NCBI RefSeq assembly: GCF_000185725.2
Contig: NZ_KI391953.1
Location: 1,728,750 to 1,792,749 of the forward strand
From: Segniliparus rugosus ATCC BAA-974
Lineage (GTDB): Bacteria > Actinomycetota > Actinomycetes > Mycobacteriales > Mycobacteriaceae
Length of the DNA stretch: 64,000 nt
Direction: 5' to 3'
Shown here: one piece after another, positions 35,899-44,510 of the stretch
Position numbering within the stretch: the stretch's first letter is position 1
Layout of the letters: each line of letters starts with the position of its first letter
The notes under the pieces: model-generated
Told to the model about the DNA's origin: nothing
What the model saw: only the letters and a program-made list of their open reading frames with translations
Database searches by the model: none
Position numbers and translations under genes: made by a program

Positions 35899-37608
35899 AT
35901 GGCCCGCATCACAGAAGAAGCCGAGCAGGCGCCGAAGCCTGCTGACGAGCTTTCCAGCCTGCTCGAACCACAGGAACAAGCGCCCGCGCCCGCGCGGCTC
36001 GAAAGCGCCGGGGCAAAGCCCTCGCAGAGCCTCGTGCAGCTCGGGGTCGCCTTCGTGAAAGACCGGTGGAACGAGTTCCTGCACGGACGCCACGACCACG
36101 CGCAGCGTTCCAGCGCGTTCGGCCTCGCGATCCTGGCGCTCGGCGGGATGCAGTTCATGGCGACGCTCGACGGCACCGTCGCGAACATCGCCCTGTACCG
36201 GATCAGCGACGCGCTGCACCTCTCCGGGCCGGGCCGCTCCTGGGTGATCACGTCCTACGTGCTCGCCTTCGGCGGCCTCATGCTGCTCGGCGGGCGGATC
36301 GGCGATCTGATCGGGCGCAAGCGGGCGTTCCTGATCGGCGTCGGCGTGTTCACCCTCGGCTCGTTGCTCTGCTCGTTGTCTTGGAACGAGATCTCGCTTT
36401 TGGCGTTCCGGGCGTTCCAAGGCTCGGGGGCGGCCATCGCAGCCCCGACCGGGCTCGCGATCGTCGCGAGCCTTTACACCCCGGGCAGCGCCCGGAACGT
36501 GGCCGTGGCCATCTACGGCGGCATGCTCGGCATCGGCTCGATCGCCGGGCTCATCTTCGGCGGGGCGCTCACCGAGCTTGGCCGGTTCATCGGCGAGCAC
36601 ATCGGGATCTCCGGCCTGGACTGGCAGCTGATCTTCGCGGTGAACGTCCCGATCGGGGTCGGCATCCTCGTCCTGACGGCGCTGACCATCCCCAACATCC
36701 CGCCGCACAGCACGAAACTCGACGTGCCGGGCGCGCTCTCCTCGGTGGGCGCGGTGCTCTCATTCGTCTTCGGCTTCACCCAGGGGCCGATCTGGGGCTG
36801 GACGAGCCCGTTCGTGGTCGGCCCGCTGATCCTCGGCGTGGCGCTCCTCGCCGCGTTCGTCGCGATCGAGCTGCGCTCGTCCAACCCCCTGGTGCCGCTG
36901 CGCCTGTTCGCGACCAAGGACAAGATCGCGACGTTCACGACGATCATCCTGTCGGGCGCGATCCTGATGTGCCTGACCATCTACGTGGTGCTCTTCTTCC
37001 AGGACGTGCTGCATTACTCGCCGCTGAAGACCGGCCTCTCGTTCATCCCCTTCGCCATCGCGCTCGGGATCGGCAGCCAGGTCGCGGTGCTGCTGCTCAA
37101 GAAGATCGCGCCGCGCTGGACCGCAGGGGTGGGCCTGGCGTTCGTGCTGGCAGGTTTCCTCTACGGCTCCACGCTCACGCCTTCGGCCCAGTACCTGCAC
37201 AATCTGCTCGCGCCGATCCTGCTGATCGGCTTCGGCATCGGCGTCGTGCTCGTGCCGCTGCCGCTCTGCGTCTTGGTCGGAGTCCCCGATTCGGAGCTTG
37301 GTCCGGTCGCGGCTATCGCGCTGGTCGCCCAGGAGCTCGGCGGGCCGGTCGGCCTCTCGCTCATGGGCGCGATGCTCTTCTCCACGAAGCTGGAAGTCGG
37401 TCGGAGCAACTCGGACGGGATGACCGCCGAACAGCTCGCGCAGCTCTCGTCCGGCTACACCTTCGGCCTGTTGATCCTCGCCGGGGCGGCGTTGGTGGCC
37501 GGAGCGTCCGGGCTCTTCATCGGGTACACCTCGGCGCAGATCGCCGAAGCTCAAGAGGCGAAAGCAGCCGCAGACTCTGGCGCGGGATCCGAGCCCGAAC
37601 CCGTCTGA
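35899..37608 (+). CDS. efpA: EfpA-type MFS multidrug efflux transporter (14 membrane segments)
   Basis: A 569-residue member of the EmrB/QacA drug:H+ antiporters. LAILALGGMQFMATLDGTVANIAL is segment 1, GRSWVITSYVLAFGGLMLLGGR and GDLIGRKRAF are motif A, and GYTSAQIAEAQEAKAA is the EfpA-like ending. Lipid-like or drug substrates have been proposed for EfpA. I prefer ATG at 35899 (MARITEE) because the -10 TAGTCT is 8 bases before it; the ATG at 35893 gives two more residues. Position between cysG and proS matches Mycobacterium, apart from the inserted monooxygenase gene. Confidence 0.92.
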   Translation: MARITEEAEQAPKPADELSSLLEPQEQAPAPARLESAGAKPSQSLVQLGVAFVKDRWNEFLHGRHDHAQRSSAFGLAILALGGMQFMATLDGTVANIALYRISDALHLSGPGRSWVITSYVLAFGGLMLLGGRIGDLIGRKRAFLIGVGVFTLGSLLCSLSWNEISLLAFRAFQGSGAAIAAPTGLAIVASLYTPGSARNVAVAIYGGMLGIGSIAGLIFGGALTELGRFIGEHIGISGLDWQLIFAVNVPIGVGILVLTALTIPNIPPHSTKLDVPGALSSVGAVLSFVFGFTQGPIWGWTSPFVVGPLILGVALLAAFVAIELRSSNPLVPLRLFATKDKIATFTTIILSGAILMCLTIYVVLFFQDVLHYSPLKTGLSFIPFAIALGIGSQVAVLLLKKIAPRWTAGVGLAFVLAGFLYGSTLTPSAQYLHNLLAPILLIGFGIGVVLVPLPLCVLVGVPDSELGPVAAIALVAQELGGPVGLSLMGAMLFSTKLEVGRSNSDGMTAEQLAQLSSGYTFGLLILAGAALVAGASGLFIGYTSAQIAEAQEAKAAADSGAGSEPEPV

Positions 37609-37646
37609 CGGACGGCGCTGGGGCCAGACTCCGACGCGATCTGCGC

Positions 37647-37675
37647 ACAACGTTGTTATAGCGATGCGCTATCCT
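37647..37675 (+). promoter_or_regulatory. Two palindromes over the promoter of the monooxygenase gene
   Basis: ACAACGTTGT (37647-37656) is a perfect palindrome, and ATAGCG-ATG-CGCTAT (37658-37672) is a perfect inverted repeat. The second overlaps a possible -10, TATCCT (37670-37675). Such tight dyads suggest a TetR-type operator. No regulator gene is near. Confidence 0.5.
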
Positions 37676-37714
37676 CAAGTGAGAGAGAGCACACCAGATT
37701 CTTGAGGAGCGGAA

Positions 37715-39211
37715 ATGACGTTGGCGGTCAACGGAACGGCGCGAGGGCGTGGCGGTCTGCGCAAGCCTTCGGTGGTGGTCATCGGGGCGGGCATGTCCGG
37801 AGTCGCCATGGGAGTCAAGCTCAAAGAGGCCGGGATTGACGATTTCGTCATCCTGGAGAAGGGCCAGAGCATCGGCGGGACCTGGCGGGAGAACACCTAT
37901 CCGGGCTTGACGTGCGACGTGCCCTCGCACTGGTACCAATACACCTTCGCGAAGAACCCTGAATGGTCGCACCTGTTCCCGACCCAGCCGGAGATCGAGC
38001 GGTATTTGGACGAGACCGCGGACCGGTTCGGCGTGACCCCGCGCATCCGGTTCGGCGAGGCGGTCACCGGCGCGGTCTTCGCGGACGGCAGGTGGGAGGT
38101 CACCACGGCCAAAGGCGTCTACTCCGCAGACTTCCTGGTCTCCGCCTCCGGCGTGCTGCACCATCCGAAGATCGCCCCGATCCCAGGGCTCGACTCCTTC
38201 GGGGGCGCCCTCTTCCATTCGGCGCAGTGGGATCATTCCGTGCCGTTGGAAGGCAAACGGGTCGGCGTGGTCGGCACCGGGTCCACCGGGGTCCAAATCG
38301 TCTCGGCGCTGTCGAAGCGGAATGTCGATGTGACGCTCTTCCAGCGCACCGCCCAGTGGGTCGCCCCGCTCCCGAACCCGCCGACCGGCCCGGCCCTTCG
38401 GTGGGCGCTGCGGACCTTCCCCGTCCTCAACGAGGTCTTCTACCGGGCGATCCGGGTGGGCTTCGGCGGCCTGTTCCAAGCGACGCTGCATCCGGAAGGC
38501 CTGCGGTACAAGCTGGTCGACGCGTTTTGCAAGTTGCACCTGCGCACCGTGCGGGACAAAGCGCTGCGCGCGAAACTCACCCCGCCGGACAAGCCGATGT
38601 GCAAGCGGACAATCGTGCATCCGACCTTCTACCAGGCGGTGCAGCGCCCGAACGTGCACGTGGTGACCGACAGCATCGACCGCATCGTCGAAGGCGGGAT
38701 CCTCACCAAAGACGGCCAACTGCACGAGCTCGACGTGATCGTCATGGCCACCGGCTTCGACTTCCACGCCTTCGTGCGCCCCGCCGAGATCGTCGGCGAG
38801 GGCGGGCAGAGCCTCGACGAAGCCTGGGCCGATACCGGACCGAGGGCGTATCGGACGGTGGCGGTGCCGGGGTTCCCGAATTTCTTCTTCATCATGGGCC
38901 CGCACAGCCCGGTCGGGAACTTCTCCCTGGTCGGGATCGCAGAGGCGCAGGCCAACTACATCATGCGGTGGATCGACCGTTGGCGCACGGGCCAGTTCGA
39001 CTCGGCCCAGCCGAGGAAGGACGTCACCGAGGCGTACAACGCCGAGATCAAAGAAGCGGTGAAGGGGACGATCTGGGTCAGCGGCTGCAACAGCTGGTAC
39101 CTGGGGAAGGACGGCGTGCCCGAGTTGTGGCCCTGGTCCCCGTGGGCGCATGAGCGGATGCTCGCGAAGCTCGCCGAAGACGAATTCGTGCTTACCAAGG
39201 CCGCCCCGTAA
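37715..39211 (+). CDS. Flavin-containing Baeyer-Villiger type monooxygenase
   Basis: A 498-residue protein with the FAD site [14 protein letters not shown] near residue 20, the Baeyer-Villiger fingerprint [12 protein letters not shown] (residues 162-173, FxGxxxHxxxWD), a second Rossmann motif [14 protein letters not shown] for NADPH, and [10 protein letters not shown]. It inserts oxygen next to ketones or at soft heteroatoms; substrate unknown (mycobacterial EthA and MymA are relatives). GAGGAGCGGAA precedes the ATG. It interrupts the otherwise conserved efpA-proS neighbourhood and has its own operator-like promoter, so it is probably a later insertion. Confidence 0.92.
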   Translation: MTLAVNGTARGRGGLRKPSVVVIGAGMSGVAMGVKLKEAGIDDFVILEKGQSIGGTWRENTYPGLTCDVPSHWYQYTFAKNPEWSHLFPTQPEIERYLDETADRFGVTPRIRFGEAVTGAVFADGRWEVTTAKGVYSADFLVSASGVLHHPKIAPIPGLDSFGGALFHSAQWDHSVPLEGKRVGVVGTGSTGVQIVSALSKRNVDVTLFQRTAQWVAPLPNPPTGPALRWALRTFPVLNEVFYRAIRVGFGGLFQATLHPEGLRYKLVDAFCKLHLRTVRDKALRAKLTPPDKPMCKRTIVHPTFYQAVQRPNVHVVTDSIDRIVEGGILTKDGQLHELDVIVMATGFDFHAFVRPAEIVGEGGQSLDEAWADTGPRAYRTVAVPGFPNFFFIMGPHSPVGNFSLVGIAEAQANYIMRWIDRWRTGQFDSAQPRKDVTEAYNAEIKEAVKGTIWVSGCNSWYLGKDGVPELWPWSPWAHERMLAKLAEDEFVLTKAAP

Positions 39212-39214
39212 GAT
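39209..39214 (+). promoter_or_regulatory. -10 hexamer TAAGAT of proS, beginning with the upstream stop codon
   Basis: The TAA stop of the monooxygenase gene (39209-39211) forms the first half of TAAGAT, 7 bases before the proS ATG. Confidence 0.45.
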
Positions 39215-39221
39215 TCCCGGA

Positions 39222-41042
39222 ATGGTCACCAGACTTTCTGAACTGTTTCTGCGCACATTGCGGGAAGACCCCGCCGACGCGGAGGTCCCCAACCACAAGC
39301 TTCTCGTGCGGGGCGGCTACTTCCGGCGGGTCTCGCCCGGCGTGTTCGCCTGGCTGCCGCTCGGCCTGAAGGCGCTGCGGCAAATCGAGAACGTGGTCCG
39401 CGAGGAGATGGACGGCATCGGGGGCCAAGAGATCCTGCTGCCTGCGCTCGCGCCGCGCCAGCCGTACGAGACCTCGAACCGGTGGACGGAGTACGGGGAC
39501 AACCTCTTCCGGCTCAAGGACCGCAAAGGAGGCGACTACTTGCTCGCCCCCACCCACGAGGAGCTGTTCGCGCTCCTCGTGAAGGGGGAGTACACCTCGT
39601 ACAAGGATCTGCCGGTCATCCTCTACCAGATCCAGACGAAGTACCGGGACGAGGAGCGCCCGCGCGCGGGCATCCTGCGCGGGCGGGAGTTCGTCATGAA
39701 GGACTCGTACTCCTTCGACGTGGACGAGGCGGGCAACAAGGCGGCCTACCACGCGCACCGCGAGGCCTACCAGCGGATCTTCGACCGGCTCGGAATCTCC
39801 TACGTGATCGTCGCCGCGACCTCGGGCGCGATGGGCGGCTCGGCCAGCGAGGAGTTCCTCGCGGAGAGCGCCATCGGCGAGGACACCTACGTGCGCTGCC
39901 TCGAGTCCGGCTACGCCGCGAACGTCGAGGCCGTGACGACCCCTGTCGCGGAGCCGGTCGACTTCTCCGGAGCCCCCGAGGCGCAGACGTACGACACCGG
40001 CGACACCCCGACCATCGCGACGCTCGTGGACTGGGCGAACGGGGCGCTCGGCCGCGAGGTCACCGCTGCGGACACGCTCAAGAACGTCCTCCTCAAGGTC
40101 CGCCAGCCGCAAAAGGGCGGGAAACAGGGGGAGTGGGAGCTGCTCGCGGTCGGCGTGCCAGGCGACCGCGAGGTCGACTTCAAACGCCTCGAAGCCCAGT
40201 TGGAGCCCGCCGAAGTGGAGCTTTTGACCGACGAGGACTTCGCCGCGAACCCGTTCCTCGTGCGCGGGTACATCGGTCCGGGGGCGATCCGGGCCAACGG
40301 GGTGCGGTATCTGCTCGACCCAAGGGTCGGGATCGGGACGAGCTGGATCACCGGCGCGGACGAGAAGGGCAAGCACGTCGTCGGCCTCGTCCACGGGCGG
40401 GACTTCACCGCAGACGGGACCATCGAGGCCGCCGAGGTGCGCGAGGGCGACCCGTCGCCGGACGGGGCGGGCAAGCTCGTCGCGGCGCGGGGCATCGAGA
40501 TCGGGCACGTTTTCGCGCTCGGCACCAAGTACACCGACGCGTTCTCGGTCGACGTCCTCGGCGAGAACGGCAAGCCCGCCAGGCTCATCATGGGCTCCTA
40601 TGGGATCGGGGTCTCCCGCCTCGTCGGCGTCATCGCCGAGCAGTGGCACGATGAGAAGGGGCTGCGCTGGCCACCCCAGGTCGCGCCGTTCCAAGTCCAT
40701 GTGCTCTCCACCGGGAAGGGCTCTGCCGAGGCGGAGGCCGCCGAGCAGTACGCGGCCGAGCTGGAAGCGCACGGGCTGCGCGTCCTTCTGGACGACCGCA
40801 AAGCGTCCCCAGGGGTGAAGTTCGCCGACGCGGAGCTGCTCGGCGCCCCGGTCATCGTCGTGGTCGGACGCGACTGGGCCAGCGAGGGCAAAGTGGAGCT
40901 GAAAGAGCGCTTCGCCGGGGAATCCGGCTCGGTCGATGCGGACGTGGTCGTCCCCTCGGCCGTGGCGGCGCTGGCAAGGGCCGAGGAGTTCGTCGCCAAC
41001 GGCTCCGGGCAGCGGGCGGGCAAGGCGGACGCGGGCGAGTAG
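39222..41042 (+). CDS. proS: Prolyl-tRNA synthetase, bacterial type
   Basis: A 606-residue class II synthetase with [18 protein letters not shown], motif 2 [20 protein letters not shown] near residue 140, the inserted editing domain (about 220-410), motif 3 [17 protein letters not shown] near 455 and the anticodon-binding domain at the end. It charges tRNA-Pro, such as the one at 16684. The ATG at 39222 is leaderless. The stop TAG starts the -10 of the next gene. Confidence 0.97.
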   Translation: MVTRLSELFLRTLREDPADAEVPNHKLLVRGGYFRRVSPGVFAWLPLGLKALRQIENVVREEMDGIGGQEILLPALAPRQPYETSNRWTEYGDNLFRLKDRKGGDYLLAPTHEELFALLVKGEYTSYKDLPVILYQIQTKYRDEERPRAGILRGREFVMKDSYSFDVDEAGNKAAYHAHREAYQRIFDRLGISYVIVAATSGAMGGSASEEFLAESAIGEDTYVRCLESGYAANVEAVTTPVAEPVDFSGAPEAQTYDTGDTPTIATLVDWANGALGREVTAADTLKNVLLKVRQPQKGGKQGEWELLAVGVPGDREVDFKRLEAQLEPAEVELLTDEDFAANPFLVRGYIGPGAIRANGVRYLLDPRVGIGTSWITGADEKGKHVVGLVHGRDFTADGTIEAAEVREGDPSPDGAGKLVAARGIEIGHVFALGTKYTDAFSVDVLGENGKPARLIMGSYGIGVSRLVGVIAEQWHDEKGLRWPPQVAPFQVHVLSTGKGSAEAEAAEQYAAELEAHGLRVLLDDRKASPGVKFADAELLGAPVIVVVGRDWASEGKVELKERFAGESGSVDADVVVPSAVAALARAEEFVANGSGQRAGKADAGE

Positions 41043-41045
41043 GCT
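41040..41045 (+). promoter_or_regulatory. -10 hexamer TAGGCT of the methyltransferase gene, beginning with the proS stop
   Basis: The TAG stop of proS (41040-41042) opens TAGGCT, 6 bases before the ATG at 41052. Confidence 0.45.
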
Positions 41046-41051
41046 TGGCCC

Positions 41052-41750
41052 ATGCCACGCGCTTTTCACCCAGATCCAGCATGGGTCGCCGTCGACGACT
41101 GGTTGGCGCAGACGTTGTTCTCCTCGGAGGAGGAGGACACCAGCTCGATCTTCGACCGGAACAAGGCAGGCGGCTTGCCGCCGATCGACGTCGCGCCGAC
41201 CGCGGGGAAGTTCCTGCACCTTCTGGCCAAGATCTCCGGAGCGCGCCGCGTCCTGGAGGTCGGCACGCTCGGCGGGTACAGCTCCACCTGGTTCGCCAGG
41301 GCGCTGCCGCCCGGCGGCAAGGTCGTCACGTTGGAGATCGACCCCCACCACGCCGAGGTGGCGCGGGAGAACCACGTCTTGGCCGGGGTCTCAGGCCTCG
41401 TGGAGGTCGTGGTCGGCCCGGCCATCGACTCGCTGCTCGCGTTCAAGGCGGAGGGCGTGGAGCCGTTCGACTTGATCTTCATCGACGCCGACAAGCGCAA
41501 TAACGCGAATTACGTGCGCCTGGCCCTCGACCTCGCCCGGAAAGGGACGGTGATCGTCGTGGACAACGTGGTGCGCGGCGGGGCGATCATCGACCCGAAC
41601 GCGTTGGACCCCGAGCACGGCGACGAGGACGTCCGGGGCACCCGAGAGGTGCTGGAGCTGCTGGGATCGCACCCAAGGCTCGACGCCACGGCCCTGCAGC
41701 TCGTTTCTTCGAAGGGGTGGGATGGTGTCGCCGTCGCGGTTGTGCAATAG
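41052..41750 (+). CDS. SAM-dependent O-methyltransferase, family 3 (catechol/caffeoyl-CoA type)
   Basis: A 232-residue class I methyltransferase. ARRVLEVGTLGGYSSTWFA is the SAM motif near residue 65, GGKVVTLEIDPHHAEVAREN motif II, and DLIFIDADKRNNANYV the metal-binding Asp and Asn ligands. Enzymes of this family methylate catechols or other adjacent diols with Mg2+. It begins 9 bases after proS. Substrate unknown. Confidence 0.9.
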   Translation: MPRAFHPDPAWVAVDDWLAQTLFSSEEEDTSSIFDRNKAGGLPPIDVAPTAGKFLHLLAKISGARRVLEVGTLGGYSSTWFARALPPGGKVVTLEIDPHHAEVARENHVLAGVSGLVEVVVGPAIDSLLAFKAEGVEPFDLIFIDADKRNNANYVRLALDLARKGTVIVVDNVVRGGAIIDPNALDPEHGDEDVRGTREVLELLGSHPRLDATALQLVSSKGWDGVAVAVVQ

Positions 41751-41757
41751 TGGTCGC

Positions 41758-41800
41758 AGCCGGTGAGGCGCCGGGGGACGACTGAAGAGGAGTTTGCGAC
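41758..41800 (+). repeat. 5' leader duplicated before a second gene of the cluster
   Basis: 41758-41800 and 42574-42613 share AGCCGGTGA-GCGCCGGGGGAC and then TGA-GAGGAG before an ATGAC start, with few differences. The shared leader includes the ribosome site and shows that the two downstream genes arose by duplication together with their 5' regions. Confidence 0.6.
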
Positions 41801-42127
41801 ATGACCTACCCGACGGAACCGAATCCTTACGGAAACGCGGGCCAGCCCGGTTTCTCCGGACAGCCTGGTTTCCAGGGGCAGCCGCCGGTGGAGCAGAAGA
41901 ACACGCTCGGCCTTCTCGCGGTGATTTTCGCGGGGTTGTTCAACATCTGCGGGATCGGCCTGATCCTCGGCATCGTCGCGGTCGTGACCGCCAAAGACAA
42001 CGCGAAGCAGAAGAAATTCGGCTGGATCGCCATCGGCGTCGCGGTAGCGTGGGGCCTCTTCTTCGCGATCTTGAGCCTGAGCGGAGTGCTCGACTTCAGC
42101 GGAAGCGTGAGCACGACGGCGCCATGA
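41801..42127 (+). CDS. Small membrane protein with MTYP head, DUF4190-like
   Basis: A 108-residue protein. Residues 1-34 are polar, Pro/Gly/Gln-rich (MTYPTEPNPYGNAGQPGF) and should be disordered in the cytoplasm; two hydrophobic helices follow (about 36-62 and 72-95) around a short basic loop TAKDNAKQKK. This arrangement resembles DUF4190 proteins. GAAGAGGAG is the ribosome site. It is the first of five genes here that begin MTYP. The last base triplet overlaps the next ATG (ATGA), so the two are coupled. Function unknown. Confidence 0.8.
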   Translation: MTYPTEPNPYGNAGQPGFSGQPGFQGQPPVEQKNTLGLLAVIFAGLFNICGIGLILGIVAVVTAKDNAKQKKFGWIAIGVAVAWGLFFAILSLSGVLDFSGSVSTTAP

Positions 42128-42519
42128 CATATCCGGACAGCACGCCCGAGGGACAGCACTCGTTCCCCGGCGCTGGTCAGCCAGCGCCGGGGTTCCCCCC
42201 GGCAGGGGGCCCGCCGCCGGGGCCGTACCCTCCGTACTACCAGCCCGCGCAGACAGAGTCGAGCGGCCTTGCGGTCGCCGCGCTGGTCTTGGGGATTTTG
42301 TCGTTCGTCAGCTGCTATTGCTTCACAGGGATTCCCGCGATCATCTGCGGCAGGATGTATCTGAACAAGAATCTGCCGGAGAATCGGACGTTGGCCCAAG
42401 TCGGGTTCTGGCTGGGCGTCGTGGCGACCGTCCTCAGCGTGCTTGTCATCCTGGGCTACGGGGCGCTGATCGCCTTCGGCCTCTCCGGAGGGTTCGACGA
42501 GCTGCCCGATCAGCACTGA
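42124..42519 (+). CDS. Small membrane protein with MTYP head, DUF4190-like
   Basis: A 131-residue protein. A Pro/Gly-rich head (MTYPDSTPEGQHSFPGAGQP, then a PPGPYPPYYQP stretch) is followed by two membrane helices: AVAALVLGILSFVSCYCF and QVGFWLGVVATVLSVLVILG, with LNKNLPENRTLA between them. It is translationally coupled to the gene before. DUF4190-type proteins are frequent in actinobacteria but have no established role. Confidence 0.8.
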   Translation: MTYPDSTPEGQHSFPGAGQPAPGFPPAGGPPPGPYPPYYQPAQTESSGLAVAALVLGILSFVSCYCFTGIPAIICGRMYLNKNLPENRTLAQVGFWLGVVATVLSVLVILGYGALIAFGLSGGFDELPDQH

Positions 42520-42613
42520 GCCCCTCTCAGGACTGATGGGATACCGCAGGGTCGCCTGTGAGAGAGTGAAAGAAGCCGGTGACGCGCCGGGGGACTGACG
42601 AGGAGCATGGGCG

Positions 42614-43159
42614 ATGACGTATCCGCCGGGGCAGAATCCGTACGGCCAATCGCCGTACGGAGGACAGAATCCACACAGCGGCATGTCCCCGTACGGGGCG
42701 CAGAGTCCGTACGGGGGACAACCGCAGCTGAGCCCGTACGGCGCGCAGCCGACGTACGGCGGGGTTGGGTTCCCGGCTCCCGCGCCGACCGGAAGCCCTG
42801 GCCTCGCGATGGCCTCGATGATCTGCGGCATCGCCGTCTGGGTGTTGTGCTGCGGAAGTGTGCTGTTCCAGTGGGTGCTCGGGGCGAGCGCGGCCAGAAC
42901 GGCCAGCACGGGCGACGGAAGCGCGGCGGCGGCCATGGTCGGCGGATCGAGCATTGTCGGGTTAGCGCTCTGGGCCGTCCAGGCTCTGCTGGCCCTCGCC
43001 GCCGTTATTTGCGGCGGGATCGCGCTCGGGAAGAAAATGCCAGGCAAGGGCTTTGCGATCACGGGGACGGTCCTTGGCGGCCTGTTCTTCCTCCTGTGCG
43101 TCGGCAGCGCGGTGGTTAGTGTTATCGCTGGCGTTGCGGTTATCAACTCTATCCACTGA
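42614..43159 (+). CDS. Membrane protein with MTYP head and SPYG repeats, DUF4190-like
   Basis: A 181-residue protein. The head has repeated (Q/S)PYG units (MTYPPGQNPYGQSPYGG and more, residues 1-48), then a membrane part with three helices from about residue 62 to 176. Helix 1 contains VWVLCCGSVLFQWVLG. GACGAGGAG and its leader duplicate those of the gene at 41801. No catalytic residues are visible; function unknown. Confidence 0.78.
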   Translation: MTYPPGQNPYGQSPYGGQNPHSGMSPYGAQSPYGGQPQLSPYGAQPTYGGVGFPAPAPTGSPGLAMASMICGIAVWVLCCGSVLFQWVLGASAARTASTGDGSAAAAMVGGSSIVGLALWAVQALLALAAVICGGIALGKKMPGKGFAITGTVLGGLFFLLCVGSAVVSVIAGVAVINSIH

Positions 43160-43325
43160 CCGGTTGGCGGGGGATGTGCGCCGGTATCGTGGACAGGGCG
43201 GAGACGAAGCAGGAGGACTGCGGCCAGGCGCTCGCGGTGTGACTGTTTTCGGCTTCGCCGTTGCCGGAGGCCCGGACGCAGTGTTCGGCGGCTTATCGGC
43301 TTCGAGCTAGTGAAGAGGAAACGAT

Positions 43326-43802
43326 ATGTGCGCGTATGCGGAGACTTCCGCTCGCCGGTCGACGTTGGCGAGGGCCGGGGCCGCCTGCACCGGGTTGTTC
43401 ACCCGAGGCATGGCCGCGCCGATTGGCGTCGGGGCGCTCGGCCTCGCCGCGTGCGCGGGGATGTGGTTCGCCCATCCGGAGACCCCGGGCGGGCCGATCC
43501 CGCCGTGCCCGCTCCGGCAGCTTTTCGGCCTTGACTGTCCAGGATGCGGCGGCTCTCGGATGATGTGGTACCTCATGCACGGCGATGTTCCGCAGGCATT
43601 GCACTACAACGCTGTCGCTCTGCTGATCGTGGTGGCATTGGCCTACGCGTGGTTCGCGTGGTTCATGAACCGGTGGCGTGGGGCGAAGCTCCCCGTCTGG
43701 CACGACAAGATGTGGGCTGGGATGGCGCTCGCGTTCGCCGTGCCGGTCTGGTTCGTCATCCGCAACCTCCCCTTTGCGCCGTTCACGATGTTGCACGTGT
43801 GA
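43326..43802 (+). CDS. DUF2752 membrane protein
   Basis: A 158-residue protein with three membrane helices and the DUF2752 signature CPLRQLFGLDCPGCGGSRM (residues 59-77), whose cysteines may bind metal or form disulfides, followed by HGDVPQALHYNAVA. AGGAAACGAT precedes the ATG. DUF2752 genes are often found beside CD225/dispanin-like genes in actinobacteria, as here. Function unknown. It lacks the MTYP head that the neighbours have. Confidence 0.88.
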   Translation: MCAYAETSARRSTLARAGAACTGLFTRGMAAPIGVGALGLAACAGMWFAHPETPGGPIPPCPLRQLFGLDCPGCGGSRMMWYLMHGDVPQALHYNAVALLIVVALAYAWFAWFMNRWRGAKLPVWHDKMWAGMALAFAVPVWFVIRNLPFAPFTMLHV

Positions 43803-43932
43803 GACAGCCCCTTGCGGCGTCTCGTACGCGATACGTTAATCTTCTCGAAGATCATCGTTCGATATGGGGTTGTGGGCACCATAACAAGACACCGTGCGAC
43901 AGTACGGGCGAAAAGAAAGGCGGAGAGACGCA

Positions 43933-44364
43933 ATGACGTATCCACCGAATCAACCATTCCCTGGCTCGGACCCGAACCAGCCGGGCAGCTCCCCGTACGC
44001 CGGGCCGCCGTCGGCTCCGGGCAGCTCTCCGTACGGGACGCCGCCTGTCGCCCCGTACGGAACGCCTCCCGGCGGGGCCCCGTACGGCCCGGGCGGCGCG
44101 GCGGGCGGCCCGCCGTCGAACAATATCGGCTGGGCCATTGCCGCGATCTTCCTCTGCTGGCCGTTCGCGATCCCCGCGTTCATCGCCTCCGGCAAGGTCG
44201 ACAACCTGTGGCGGCAGGGCGACTTCGCCGGCGCGCAGCAAGCTTCGGCGGACGCGAAGAAGTGGGGCAGCATCGGCGTGTACGTCGGCATCGGGCTGAC
44301 GGTGCTCGGCTGTCTGTGCGGGATCGGCTCTGTGATCCTCGGCGCGAGCGGCTCGAATATGTGA
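43933..44364 (+). CDS. CD225/dispanin-like membrane protein with MTYP head
   Basis: A 143-residue protein. The head (residues 1-68) is made of Pro/Gly-rich SSPYG(T/A)PP units; the rest has the dispanin pattern: helix NIGWAIAAIFLCWPFAIPAF, a loop ASGKVDNLWRQGDFAGAQQA with the usual W and the AQQAS element, and a second helix. In eukaryotes CD225 proteins (IFITM) affect membrane fusion; bacterial roles are unknown. ATG at 43933 is chosen over an upstream in-frame start because it gives the MTYP start shared with its paralogues and has GGCGGAGAG in front. Confidence 0.85.
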   Translation: MTYPPNQPFPGSDPNQPGSSPYAGPPSAPGSSPYGTPPVAPYGTPPGGAPYGPGGAAGGPPSNNIGWAIAAIFLCWPFAIPAFIASGKVDNLWRQGDFAGAQQASADAKKWGSIGVYVGIGLTVLGCLCGIGSVILGASGSNM

Positions 44365-44418
44365 GCTGAGCGCGACTCGCACGAGTTGCGCTCGCCCAGC
44401 AAGCGACTGACTATCATC

Positions 44419-44456
44419 GAACCCGGCGCGGGAGCTCAGGCTCTCGCGCCGGGTTC
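44419..44456 (+). terminator. Strong hairpin between the two CD225-like genes
   Basis: A 16-bp stem with one mismatch (44419-44434 with 44441-44456, outer arms GAACCCGGCGCG and CGCGCCGGGTTC) and a six-base loop CTCAGG. It follows the first CD225-like gene by 55 bases. There is no T run. Confidence 0.7.
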
Positions 44457-44510
44457 GGTCTGTGAGGGGCCGGCGCCCTGCGGCGGCATTTTTCTTTTTT
44501 CGAGGAGCGC

